Shown: positions 11,974 through 22,500 of the stretch, one piece after another
How positions within the stretch are numbered: the first letter of the stretch is position 1
Layout: each line of letters starts with the position of its first letter
NCBI GenBank assembly: GCA_963969595.1
Contig: OZ018416.1
Location: forward strand, 746,501-810,500
Direction of reading: 5' to 3'
Source of the DNA: Neckera pumila
Taxonomy: Eukaryota > Streptophyta > Bryopsida > Hypnales > Neckeraceae
Length of the DNA: 64,000 nt
Position numbers and translations under genes: made by a program
The notes under the pieces: model-generated
What the model was told of the DNA's origin: nothing
What the model saw: only the letters and a program-made list of their open reading frames with translations
Database searches by the model: none

Positions 11974-12918
11974 ACTTCTAAAGTCCCAAAGTTTCTACAA
12001 GAGGCTCTTGGAACTTTGTGTAGGCTTATGTGATCTCAATTTTTGACATATTTCTTTGAATTTTTTTGGAAGTTAGTTAATCAGATTAGTTCTCTAGGAA
12101 TATAATTTTTGTTTCAATTAGTGCCCAGGAGCAAAAATTACGCTACTCTAAGTCCAAAAAACAACTCAGGGAACAAACCAAAAAAATTACAAAAATTAAG
12201 TTTTTTAAGTTTTTGATTTTTTCTAAAAGATTATATTTTTGTCTACATCTAAAGCTTTGATTTTTTTATTTGGGCTACCGTAGTGATGAGAAAATTTTTG
12301 ACAAGTTTTCTTATTTTTGGTAAGAATTCATACCAAAATCTAAGCATTTTTTTGAAAAAATAACTTATAGAGTTCATCTTTGAATGCAATTTTTACAACT
12401 TTCCCAAAAAAGTTGTTAAACAGGATTAAATTTGTCTGCTAGAAGAATCTCACCATTGGAATTATTGTGTTTCAATTCCATCTTAGAGTTATTAACGATT
12501 TAGTTTTTCCTTGAATCTTGAACCTACTTCTTCTTAACAACTTTTTAATGAGTAAAACTTAAGTGCTTTTTTGTTGAATTTTTTTTCTTTGATTCTCAAC
12601 TCAACTCTTTAATATTAAAAATCAAAAAAACAAAACTAGTAAGTGCAAAAACTTTAAGTTAAGAAGTTTTAAAGCCAAGACATCTAGTTGAGCAAGGTGT
12701 TAAAAAAACTTATTTTCTTCACTTTAAATGCAAATATCTTGCAATCTACACGGTAGAAGGTTCTGAAATTTCTTCCACGTATTCTTATACTAGTTTAGTA
12801 CAAGATTTTACTATTGGGTATACAAAACAAGCCAATTTTAAATAATTTTGCTCTTTGCTATAGAAATGTCAACTTTGAGTGTTTTTTGATGGAAAAAAGG
12901 CCTTGGGACTTTAGGGGT
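11974..12918 (-). mobile_element. Family A TTAA element, copy 1
   Basis: A non-coding element of about 945 bp with its conserved left terminus at 12918, reading CCCCTAAAGTCCCAAGGCC on the minus strand. It has the same internal landmarks as copies A5 and A8: TAGGATCTTGTAC-like segment, GATTGCAAGATATTTGC and GGAATTGAAACAC. TTAA lies at 12919-12922. The other end near 11974 is degraded (TTCTAAAGTCCC). Confidence 0.75.
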
Positions 12919-12922
12919 TTAA

Positions 12923-13990
12923 GAACACATTCTTTTATATTTTTCAACTCCCTCCTAATTAGAAAATTCAAATTCAAAATTCAAATATATTCATTTTTCA
13001 TTACCCCCTTACCATATATGTTCTTAATATATACGTATTGTATATATAGAGTATACATATATTGTACCCGCATCCAAATGCTAATGCCCATATATAATTG
13101 TAGAGCATTCGTATTCATAGTCATATATTGTGCTTCCATGTCTATATTTCCATGTATGTATTTGTATCAACATATACCATAAATGGGAGGGGTTGTAAAA
13201 AAAATATTTGACAAGGAGGTCCAATTTTTTAATTGTTTTTTAATATCTAAATTGCAAATTGGTTGTCTCTTTTCAAGAGATAGAAAATTGTGACTTAGTT
13301 TGTGAAGGCCTAAATAGTGTCATTTCTACTAAAAAAATAATAGGATAAAATTCATCCCAACTAATGTGGTCAATAAAGTGGAACAATACCTCCTATAAGA
13401 CTCTACTAAGTGGCTTAAAGTCAAGTCAAAATCAAGCACAAGTAGGGACCAAGTCTTCTTATTAGCTCCACATGTATTCCTGCACCATACAAGAGCTCCA
13501 CAACACTACAACCATTGCAAAATCACTTACCATGCTTCAAGCCTACAAAAGGGTACAATTTGAATTTGTAAGGGCTAAAATATTAAATTTTGAAGTATTT
13601 AACTTTTATATTCAAAGATTATGAAAACATAAATAAATAATAAATAAATAAAATTAAAAAAACTGATCTTACAATTGTGTAAGAAATGTTTGTAATTCTT
13701 GAATTAATAAAAAGTAATGAGCACATTGACATTTTTATTGGATTTAGACATCAGAGCAAGTAATAATGGGTCTATAATTGTTGGAGCAACATAACAGTTT
13801 TGAAAAGTTTAGAATTTGCATCCTTCTATTGTAACACTAAAGGCAAATATATTATTATAATGTAATAACTACTAATGTTAAAAGTTATGTGACTCCAACT
13901 ATATAACTTCTGAATTATATAGTATGTTCAATAAATTTAGAATCATATGGAATGTATTCAAAAATTACAATTGCAGCATTGGGGGGAAGA
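12923..13990. other. AT-rich spacer, no gene seen
   Basis: The only ORF longer than 100 codons here (12814-13182) overlaps an element end and has the composition of random AT-rich sequence. Nothing was recognised. Confidence 0.5.
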
Positions 13991-13994
13991 GGGG

Positions 13995-15760
13995 GGGATA
14001 CTCAAAATTTTCATTTCTATAGCAAATTCGTTTTTTTTAAATTGTTTATTTTGCGTATTTAATTGTAGGATCATGTATTAAACTACTAAGAACTTGAATG
14101 GAAGAATTTTCAAAACTTTTCATCATATAGACTACAAGGTATTTGTGTTTGAGGTGCTGGAAATTAACTTTTTCTTGCACCTTGCCTAGCTAGATTTTAA
14201 GGTTTTAAATCTTTTGTAACTAAAATTTTTGTAATACAAATTTTGAATTAAAAATTATAATATTAAAAAATTGAATTGAAAAATTGAAAATAAAAATAAA
14301 AATAAAAAGAATAATTTATTTTTGAAATATTATTAAATAGAAGTAGATACAAGATAAGATAGAAAAAACTAAATTGTCAATAATTCTAAGATGGAATTGA
14401 AACACATTAATGCCAACAATGAGATTGTTGCAAAAAGTAAATTAAACCAAGTGGATTTTTTTTAGAAAAATTGTGAAAATTGAGTTAATTCCTAAAGTCC
14501 CAAGGCCTTTTTTCCATCAAAAATCACTCCAAACTACCATTTCTATTGCAAAGAGCAACAAACTTTAAACATTTATTTTTTTGCATATCCAATTATAGGA
14601 TCTTCTACTAGACTTGTATGAAAATGTGTGGAAAATTTTTCAGAAACTTTGACCATGTAGATTGCAAGATATTTGCATTTGAAGTGAAGAAAACAAGTTT
14701 TTTGCACCTTGCTTAACTAGATTTTTTGGCTTTAAATACCCTAAACTAAAAAAGTTTGCACTATTGATTTTGATTTTCTAATTTTTTGAGTTGAAGAATT
14801 GAGGTGAGAATCTAGGAAAAAAAATTCACCAAAAAATCCTTAACTTTCTCTCATTAAGAAATTGTTAAAGAGAAGTAGGTTCAAGATTGAAGAGAAAACT
14901 AAACCGTTAATAGCTCTAAGGTGGAATTGAAACACAAGAATTCCAATGTTGGAATTGTTCTAGTAAGAAAATTTAACCCTTTCTACTAATTTTTTGAAAA
15001 ATTGTAAAAACTGCATTCAAAAATGAAATCTATAAGTTATTTTTTCAAGAAGATGCTTAGATTGCCCCAAAAACAAGATTGTCCATAATTTTCTCATCAC
15101 TAGTCTAAATAGAATGAATCAAAGCTTCAAGTGTAGACAAAAATATAATCTTTGAGGGGAAAAAAAAAATTCCTTTGTTTATGATTTTTTTGGGCTGCCC
15201 CTCGAGTTGCATTTTGGACTAAAGTAGCATAGATTTTGCTCCTGGGCACCGATTGGGATAAAATTTATATTTGCAGAAAGTCAATGTGATTTCCTATCTT
15301 CTAAAAAAGTTTTAAAAAATTATGTCAAAAATTGAGATCATACAAACCTACCCAAAATCCCAAGAGTCCTCCGTAGGGACTTTGGGACTTTAGGGGTTAA
15401 AAAATGAATCTTGCAAGTTATTTTTTCATAAAGATGTAATGATTGCCCATAAAACAAAAAGTTATATAATTTTCACATCAGTAATCCAAATATAATGAAA
15501 CAAATCTTTTTATATATGCAAAAATATTTCCTATATATATCAAAAATTTTGTATACTTATTTTGAGTGATTATTTTTGTGATGCCTAATAAGCTCTATTT
15601 TGAGCTATGGTGGCATAAATTTTTTTCCTAGGCACCAATTGAAACAATAATTATATTTCCAAAAAGCTGATGTGCTTTTCTATCTTTCAAAAAAGTTTCA
15701 AAAAATCATGCCAAAAATTGAAATCGTACAAACCTACTCCAAAGGAAACATGTGGGCTTT
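13995..15760 (+). mobile_element. Older family A copy (A2), split by a younger copy
   Basis: From 13995 the sequence follows the family A body (TTTCTATAGCAAA, TAGGATC, CTACAAGGTATTTG). It stops at 14488, where a second complete copy is inserted, and resumes at 15397 with AAAATGAATCTTGCAAG, which is exactly the next part of the family consensus. The outer left terminus is lost in a G-run near 13980. The right terminus runs into a further fragment. Confidence 0.75.
14489..15396 (+). mobile_element. Family A TTAA element (A3), nested in A2
   Basis: A 908-bp element with left end TTCCTAAAGTCCCAAGG and right end GGGACTTTAGGGG. TTAA lies directly outside both ends (14485-14488 and 15397-15400). 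Because the flanks belong to an older copy of the same family, the single target TTAA can be inferred, which supports a TTAA target duplication. No ORF is long enough for a transposase. Confidence 0.85.
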
Positions 15761-15769
15761 TGAAGGTGT

Positions 15770-16027
15770 TCTTCACTTGAAACGCAAATATCTTTATGTG
15801 GAGCATTTGGCATTTCAAGTGGAGCACTACAAGTGAAGCAAATATCTTGCAATCTATGTGGCCAAAGTTTCTAAAAAAAATTCCATACAATTTCATACTA
15901 AATTATTGCAAGATCCTATGGTTAGATATGCAAAAAGATAAATCCTTAAAGGTCTTGTTCTCTTAAAAAGAAGTTGTAATTTTGAATGTTTTTTTTTGAC
16001 TAAAAAGGCCTTGGTCCTTTAGGGGTT
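15770..16027 (-). mobile_element. Family A left-end fragment (A4)
   Basis: On the minus strand the fragment starts CCCCTAAAGGACCAAGGCC at 16025 and follows the family A left half for about 250 bp to AAATATCTTGC-type sequence. It then stops next to the damaged right end of A2. It is a partial or rearranged copy. Confidence 0.65.
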
Positions 16028-16372
16028 ATTAAGATGCTTTGACTTTCTTTTATATATAATAGCAAGTAAGCCAAAGGTATAAATAGATATGATCAACAAT
16101 GTTATAACTATACATGAAACACTTGTTCAATATTGGTGCCATTTAATGAAAAGAAATGAAAGTTAGATTAAACTAGTCTCATATATAAAATAAAGTAGTG
16201 TACCCTATATGGTTTCTACAACCAAAATAAAAGTAAAAGTAATTTTCGAATTTTTTTTAAACCAAAGAGAACTCAAAAGTCCATAACTTTCACATCGTAG
16301 GTCCAAATGCCATGAAACAAAGCCCAAGCACCCCTCCTCATAGAGAACTTTCCAACAACAACAAAAATTCAA

Positions 16373-16985
16373 TTAGGGGATGTATGGTCTAGGAGATCTC
16401 ACCATAACAAACAAACAAACAAACAAACAAAACAAAACAAAACAAACAGTCCATACCTTAAGTTTGTTTGTTTGTTTGTTTGTTTGTTTATTTGTTTGTT
16501 TTGTTTTGTTTTGTTTGTTATCTTGAGATCTCCCGGTCCATGCGTCCCCTGGCTGCGTGCTTGGTACCGTCAAAAAGCTCTCGGCAAGGAGGGGTGCACG
16601 GGCTTGGTTTTGTGGCGTTTGGAGCTACGATGCGGAAGTTATTGAATTTCAAAATATTTATGGATCAAAAAATCAGAAAATGATTTTTACTTTGATTTTG
16701 GTCGCATTGGTACCATTGGAAAACTCTTGACAAGGAGGGGTGGATGGGCTTTATTTTGTGGCATTTGGAATGACGGTGTGAAAGATATTGAATTTCAAAG
16801 TTTTTATTATGAATTAGAAAGTTGGAAAATTATTTTTACTATAATTTTGGTTGTGGCAACGGCACAAGGCATTTGAAATGACGGCGTGAAAGATATTGAA
16901 TTTCAAAGTTTTAATGAATCAAAAAAATTAGAATTTTTTTTATTTTAAATTTTGACTGTGGCAATGGCACAGGGCACACTAGTCC
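16373..16985 (+). repeat. Family R cluster, copy 2, with tandem partial units and GTTT/AAAC inverted arrays
   Basis: An (AAAC)n tract at about 16408-16446 faces a (GTTT)n tract at about 16462-16518. The sequences outside them (GGAGATCTCACCATAACAAAC and GTTTGTTATCTTGAGATCTC) are inverted copies of the family R head. The body is then repeated in two or three shortened units (GTGAAAGATATTGAATTTC), ending GGCACAGGGCACACTAGT. It appears to be a rearranged multi-copy insertion. Confidence 0.7.
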
Positions 16986-18533
16986 AACTTAAGATATGGA
17001 TATTACCAAATGAATAACAGCTTTAAGATAGTAGAATTGTTTTATAAGTCATGAAATGTTACCTCATTCTAAAACCCACAGAATTCTCTACTTGTTGAGC
17101 CTTTCCGTGAATTTTTAAATATTCAAACACTTTAGACAAGAACTTACACTGTTCCAAATTGATCTTTATGTTGTATTTTGTGGTGTTGCAAATTGATCAC
17201 TTTGGTTTTAGATTGCTATTTGGGACCAACAAAACAACTCCAAGTAGTAGTCCTCCTTGCCATCCATACAATCATCAATCAAAAGACAATTGAAATGGCT
17301 ATAGGGGTCAATCAATATTCTTCATTCTTATTTTTTGCATCACTTTGAATAGTGCCTAATTGAGCTCTAAGAGGCGGAACAAAGATCTACACATGGTCTT
17401 GGACATATACTTAATGCCTACAAAATGACAACCTCACACTCAACAATTAATTGATTAGTGGTGCTCCTTGAAAATGCCCAAAAAATTCTACTTTCAATAT
17501 TCCAAAATTGCATTTTGAAAAGGGCTCCAAAATTCAAAGTTTCTAGAATGCTAAGAGTGCATCAAACTCTACCTATAACGCAAAATCAATTTTTAAAATA
17601 CACTGAAGACAACCATCTTCAATCAAAATTTCAACTTCTTAGGAATCATGCTTCTAAAGTATTGCAAATGAAAGCTACAACATTTCGATTATAACAATTC
17701 CTAGTACCATTCTTTCTTGCAATGACTCATGTTATTTTAGCCTTAGTTTGTAACATTTTGTCCAACCGGAAGATGATTTTGGGACGGAGGTGGTAGTATT
17801 TATAATAAATAAAAAATTTGAATTTTTCAAATTTTGGTCATCCTCTATTTAACCTTAGAAAAGTAAAATCCCTATCACCAAGGTAGTTAGCCAAAAATTA
17901 TCGAAGTTCAAATGAAAAAGTACATCCTCCATTCTACAGTTTCCTTGGAAATCATCCTAGAAGTCACCTTGATTCTATAGTTTTTCTAGAAGTCGTTCAT
18001 CAAACACTTTCAACCCTCAATATCTTCACTAAGTTAAGTTAATTTATGTACAAAAGCATTATGTACTTACAATAGCATATTCATACAATAATTGTAACAT
18101 TTGCAACAACACCCTATTGCACATTATTTCAATTGTGAAGATTGAATTTGAAATTTGAAAATGCTTCTGAATCTGGATGAAATGAGTAAGAATGAATACA
18201 TAACCATCTAAATGGATGAAATCATGATGACAACTTGTGACAGACAATGTGGACAAGGATCCCAAATTCAGGGTTTGAATCAATCCATCATATTGTACAA
18301 ATAATATATTTCAAAAGAGGCTATATTTTATATGACTAGAATCACTGCAAAATGTTGTAAGAACTTAACAAAGAAATTCAAAAGAATCCCCCAATGACCT
18401 ACCAAATCTGCTAAACAAACATGAGACCCAATTGGAAAGTCTTGGTCCATGAAGGGCTAAAGTACCCCTTCTACCTATCACAAAAACACTACAAATGGTA
18501 TTGTAACTCAAAAAGTCCCCCTTCTCCTAAATT
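16986..18533. other. AT-rich spacer, no gene seen
   Basis: No supported ORF, RNA gene or shared repeat was recognised. Short ORFs at 17458-17694 and 18059-18283 look like chance frames. Confidence 0.5.
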
Positions 18534-18823
18534 AAGGTAACTACACCTAATTTTGACCGCTTTCTAAAATCGCACAATCTACATTCTTGCCTAAAATGTA
18601 CTTCTACTATTCTTGAAAGTCTACAATTGGTTACCCTAAATCCTATTTTTAGCACCCTGAAAATTCATAGTTTAATCACATGGTGTCCAAAAAATGCATT
18701 TTAAGAGAATCTAGAATCCCCGGCTTTTGACTACCAACAAGACCCTACAAAAAAAATTTCAATATAATAATGGGAGAACCATACTGAATTGCTTAGTTGT
18801 TGCGATTTAGGTGTAGTTACCTT
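18534..18823 (+). mobile_element. Family E MITE, copy 1
   Basis: A 290-bp element with inverted ends AAGGTAACTACACCTAA and TTAGGTGTAGTTACCTT. Related copies lie at 29994-30277 and 54326-54594, with a partial copy at 50484-50690. Internal landmarks are GACTACCAACAAGACCCTAC and a step of AATGCATTTTAAGAGAATCT. No coding capacity was seen. The target duplication could not be fixed. Confidence 0.8.
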
Positions 18824-19533
18824 ACACAGATTGGCAACTGAACCATGCTCATAAGCCCACTGCCATCTATTTCACTACCCTATCAACAAATGATTGTGCC
18901 GAAAGCATAGCCACAAATCCTAAAATGTCCAGGCACAAGAATAAAGAAGCCCTTCTTCACCTCATCCAGTCTAAGAACATTTCATATGACACCCCAAACC
19001 TCATACTGAACGAGCTGCTGCTGTCCTTGACAGATCAATGCATTCCAAACTTCACTATTTATATGTAAATTAACGACGACGAACATCACCTGAATTGCGA
19101 GTTCCATGAAGATACAGGCCTTGGAATGAGAGACCACTCGAAATCCAGCTTCAAATCATCAAGTCACTCCCAGCGACACTGTTGGAGTCCTTGCAGTCTG
19201 GCCGGATGCTAACGTTGTTGCCAGCACAAGCACATGCAACGTCAAATAGTTCTGCATACATGTGCAGATGCTCACATATCCTTTCATGGAGATGATTGGG
19301 ATTCTGTAACAGGGAACACCGGAGGTGCAAGAGAATTTGACAGCCCATTTTTCTGAACCATCCACGAACATAAGCCCTATGTAGATAGCGAGCTTTTGTT
19401 GTGGATATTCTCATCCATAGACCCAGTGGGCTATGCCAAAAAATAGCAGTCTCTGTGGGGAGATGAACTCCACTGAATGCGCCACATGTTGATCTCTCCC
19501 ACAAAGGGAAGGGAGCTATCTGAGTTGCAATGT
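18824..19533. other. Spacer and probable 3' UTR of the CNGC gene
   Basis: This lies downstream (minus strand) of the channel stop codon. The GC content near 19080-19533 resembles the adjacent exon, so a long 3' UTR is likely. A 117-codon minus-strand ORF at 19151-19504 has no recognisable domain and is not called. Confidence 0.45.
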
Positions 19534-22500
19534 TCAGGAGTCGAGGGAGAAGTCTGGCTCAGCTGGTTTGGGGATGTTTGAGATTCGTGTGAGTTCCGCG
19601 GCTTGCATGCTGCGGAGCCGTTGCACTCCACGCATAGCATTCTTGGCGAACTTGCCCGCTAGAATGGTGGCCCCCAGGCTGTGTCCGTCTGTGGGCAAGG
19701 CGCCCGTTTGCAAGGACTCGTGCAGGTACTGGCCTTCCTGGCTGCGACGAAGATCAGCCAAGCGGCGGCGTTGGTACCTGCGCCAAGCAGCTTGGATGAA
19801 AGACCCGGCCCATGTTCGCCAATGGTGGGAGTAGTACCTGAACGTGTGCTGCAGTTGTTTGCTGTGAAGGCGACGGAACTGGCTGGCAACGAACTTGAGA
19901 TCCTCGGAGGAGAGAGAGAAAGCTTCCACCTCCATCACCGCTTTCACGGTATGTGTGGAAATGGGCAAATGGTTTTGCGGCTTGGGATCCAGAGCCCATG
20001 TCAGTAACTCCTCCCCACAGAAGTCACCTGCTTTCAGAACTCCGTAGTTGAAGAACCCCGACCGACCGCCGTTGGTTGTCATGCTCTCTAGAGTACCACG
20101 AATGATGAAAAGCATTTCGTTGACAGGGTCGCCTTCACGGAGGATGATGGTGCCCTCCGTGCACAGAGCGGTCTTCAGGCGTTCGCACATTGCATCCAAC
20201 AAACTTTCGTCCATTTGGTCAAAGAACGGCACCTGAGGGTAAGCAGCAGCAAAACATTTATGCTTCAGTCAATGCAATGCAATGCAAATCAATGTGTACA
20301 TAACATTCTAGGTATGTACACAGCATGCACCCTTTCTGCAGTACCAACAAAGGAATCAAGAGAACTAAAAAATATTGCAGAACAAGTCCATTAGTGAAAC
20401 AGTGTATTGCATTATCGGGCACACTGTCTCAAGACCCCACTTGCAAACAAGGACAGGATGCAAGATAACAAGTAATCATAACGTGATCCACGTGCCTGCC
20501 TAATGCAAACATAACGTGATCGGGCTCAAGATTGAGAACCAGAAAAAGATGGATTCCTTTTCTTGGCTCACCATTCATTGATTCCAAAGATTCTCAGGCA
20601 GTTCCTCGAGAATGTTTGGTAAAACCAATGTTTGTAAAATTATGAAATCATGATTTGCGAGGCATGTGCGAGGTGAGGCTCACATTTCGAACAAGGTTGA
20701 GACAGAGATGGCGTTTGATGTCCCTCCGAAGATCCGAAGGCAAACTTTGCACAAGCCACTCCTCGTTTACTCCGCGAGTTGCCACCCATTCGTATTGGTC
20801 GTAACGACGGACTCGCTGTACTATGTCATGGGGCAAGTTGCGGTGCCGCATCCATTGCTCTGAATCTCGACGCTTCACTCTCATCTCCTCCAACCTCAAC
20901 GTAAGAGATTGCAGGTAGGTCTAATCAACCCATGCCACACGTTCAATCAGACACTAGTCCACCCCCGATTCTCCAAAACCCTGCACTAGCTAGAATACAT
21001 AATTTGAGGAACCCACTCCTCAGAACAATAATCTAGGAAGTGTTACAATTGACAGGATGTACGTTAGAAACTGCTCAAATGCTGTTTCAATTGGCAAGGT
21101 TTAAGGCGACTAGATTTTCTGGGAGGGGGATTTCTAGTAGTTGAAATTCAGCTACAAAAGGTCAACAGAGTGCGTTTAGAGAACGTGAAGAGTCTCTTAC
21201 TTGCATGTTACCAATGAGGAAGGCAAAGAGCAGCAAGCCGGCAATGATGATGAGAATGTCGAAGATGATCTCCCACCCATAGGTGCTCACATTTAGGGTT
21301 TGAGTTAACGAGCTGCAACACAACAATGTGGTATGCTTAGACCTTCGCTTCAAAAGGTCCCATTCAAATGCCAAGCAATGGGATTCAGTGGCAGACATGA
21401 TGAATTACAAGAAACAACCATAGCTCATTTAGGGTTTGGGAAACAGAAGCATGTACCTGAGAGCCAATAAGCCAAGCCACAAACTGTAGAAGTAGCGCGT
21501 CAGGAAGCTGGCCCCCGTGATGTTGTTCGAGATGGCATTTTCGTAGATTCCGTACTTGAAATTGTCGACAGTGCAACTGGAAGCTTCATTCGTAGCGTTC
21601 AACCAATTAGCTCGGGCAGGGTTGGCACTCGACAACGAGTCGCAATCCAGAAACGCTCTGCTGCACAAGGGCTCCGCGTCGCATACTTGCGACCAACACT
21701 TTTGCTGACGTTCCACGGACAGCATGTACCAGCAAGCGCCCACCACCTGCATGGGAGCAATACCAAACCCTATTCCAAATTAAAAAAAATTCATAATTCT
21801 CTTTCCATGTAATCCTTGGTACGAATACTCTCAAACCACTTTCTTATCACATTCTCTAAATGACAATCTAGTAAGGCTGCTGTAAAACCAACCAACAGTG
21901 ACCCCATTCCGTCATTTAGGAATGCATGTCATTGAAGAATGCCAATCCAAGACCATTCAACACTTCTATGGCACTCCAACAATGAATTATCTTGGACAGT
22001 CCGAGGTTGGATTCCTCTAATGAATGTAGTCTCCAAATTATGATAGAATAGGGGAACGGTTGGTTTTACAGCAACCTACATTGATATTTTCCGCACTTGC
22101 CACTTTTCATTGACTACAGCACATTTGTCACACATCCGAACGGCATCACAATGAAAAACGTTTGCCACACTATCTTAGGTTGAAGCATACTTCTCACACA
22201 TTCAAACAATGTCATAGTGCTAACGTTGGGACCACGGTGGTAAGAGGTTTGAGTGTATTTCTTTAGCAAATCATAATGTAGCAATCTTAGAACGCCGCTA
22301 CTTCTATAACCACATGAGCTAGTTCTGCTAGATTTAAGAAATTGATTCCTTAAAACGATGGACCCCAAATGCCACTACATCTTGAATTTTCGAAACCCAA
22401 AACTCTCTAAATTTTCAAACCATTGCTGAGTCTCTCGCTCGGGTTAACGACAACAAACAGCTCCTCGTACCCCAAATCAAAGCGTGTAATCCTCATGACT

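Noticed and set aside
12814..13182. 122-codon plus-strand ORF
   Set aside because: It overlaps the end of a TTAA element, and its Phe/Ile/Tyr-rich content is what random AT-rich sequence gives.
19151..19504. 117-codon minus-strand ORF downstream of the CNGC gene
   Set aside because: It overlaps other frames, has no domain, and most likely lies in the 3' UTR.
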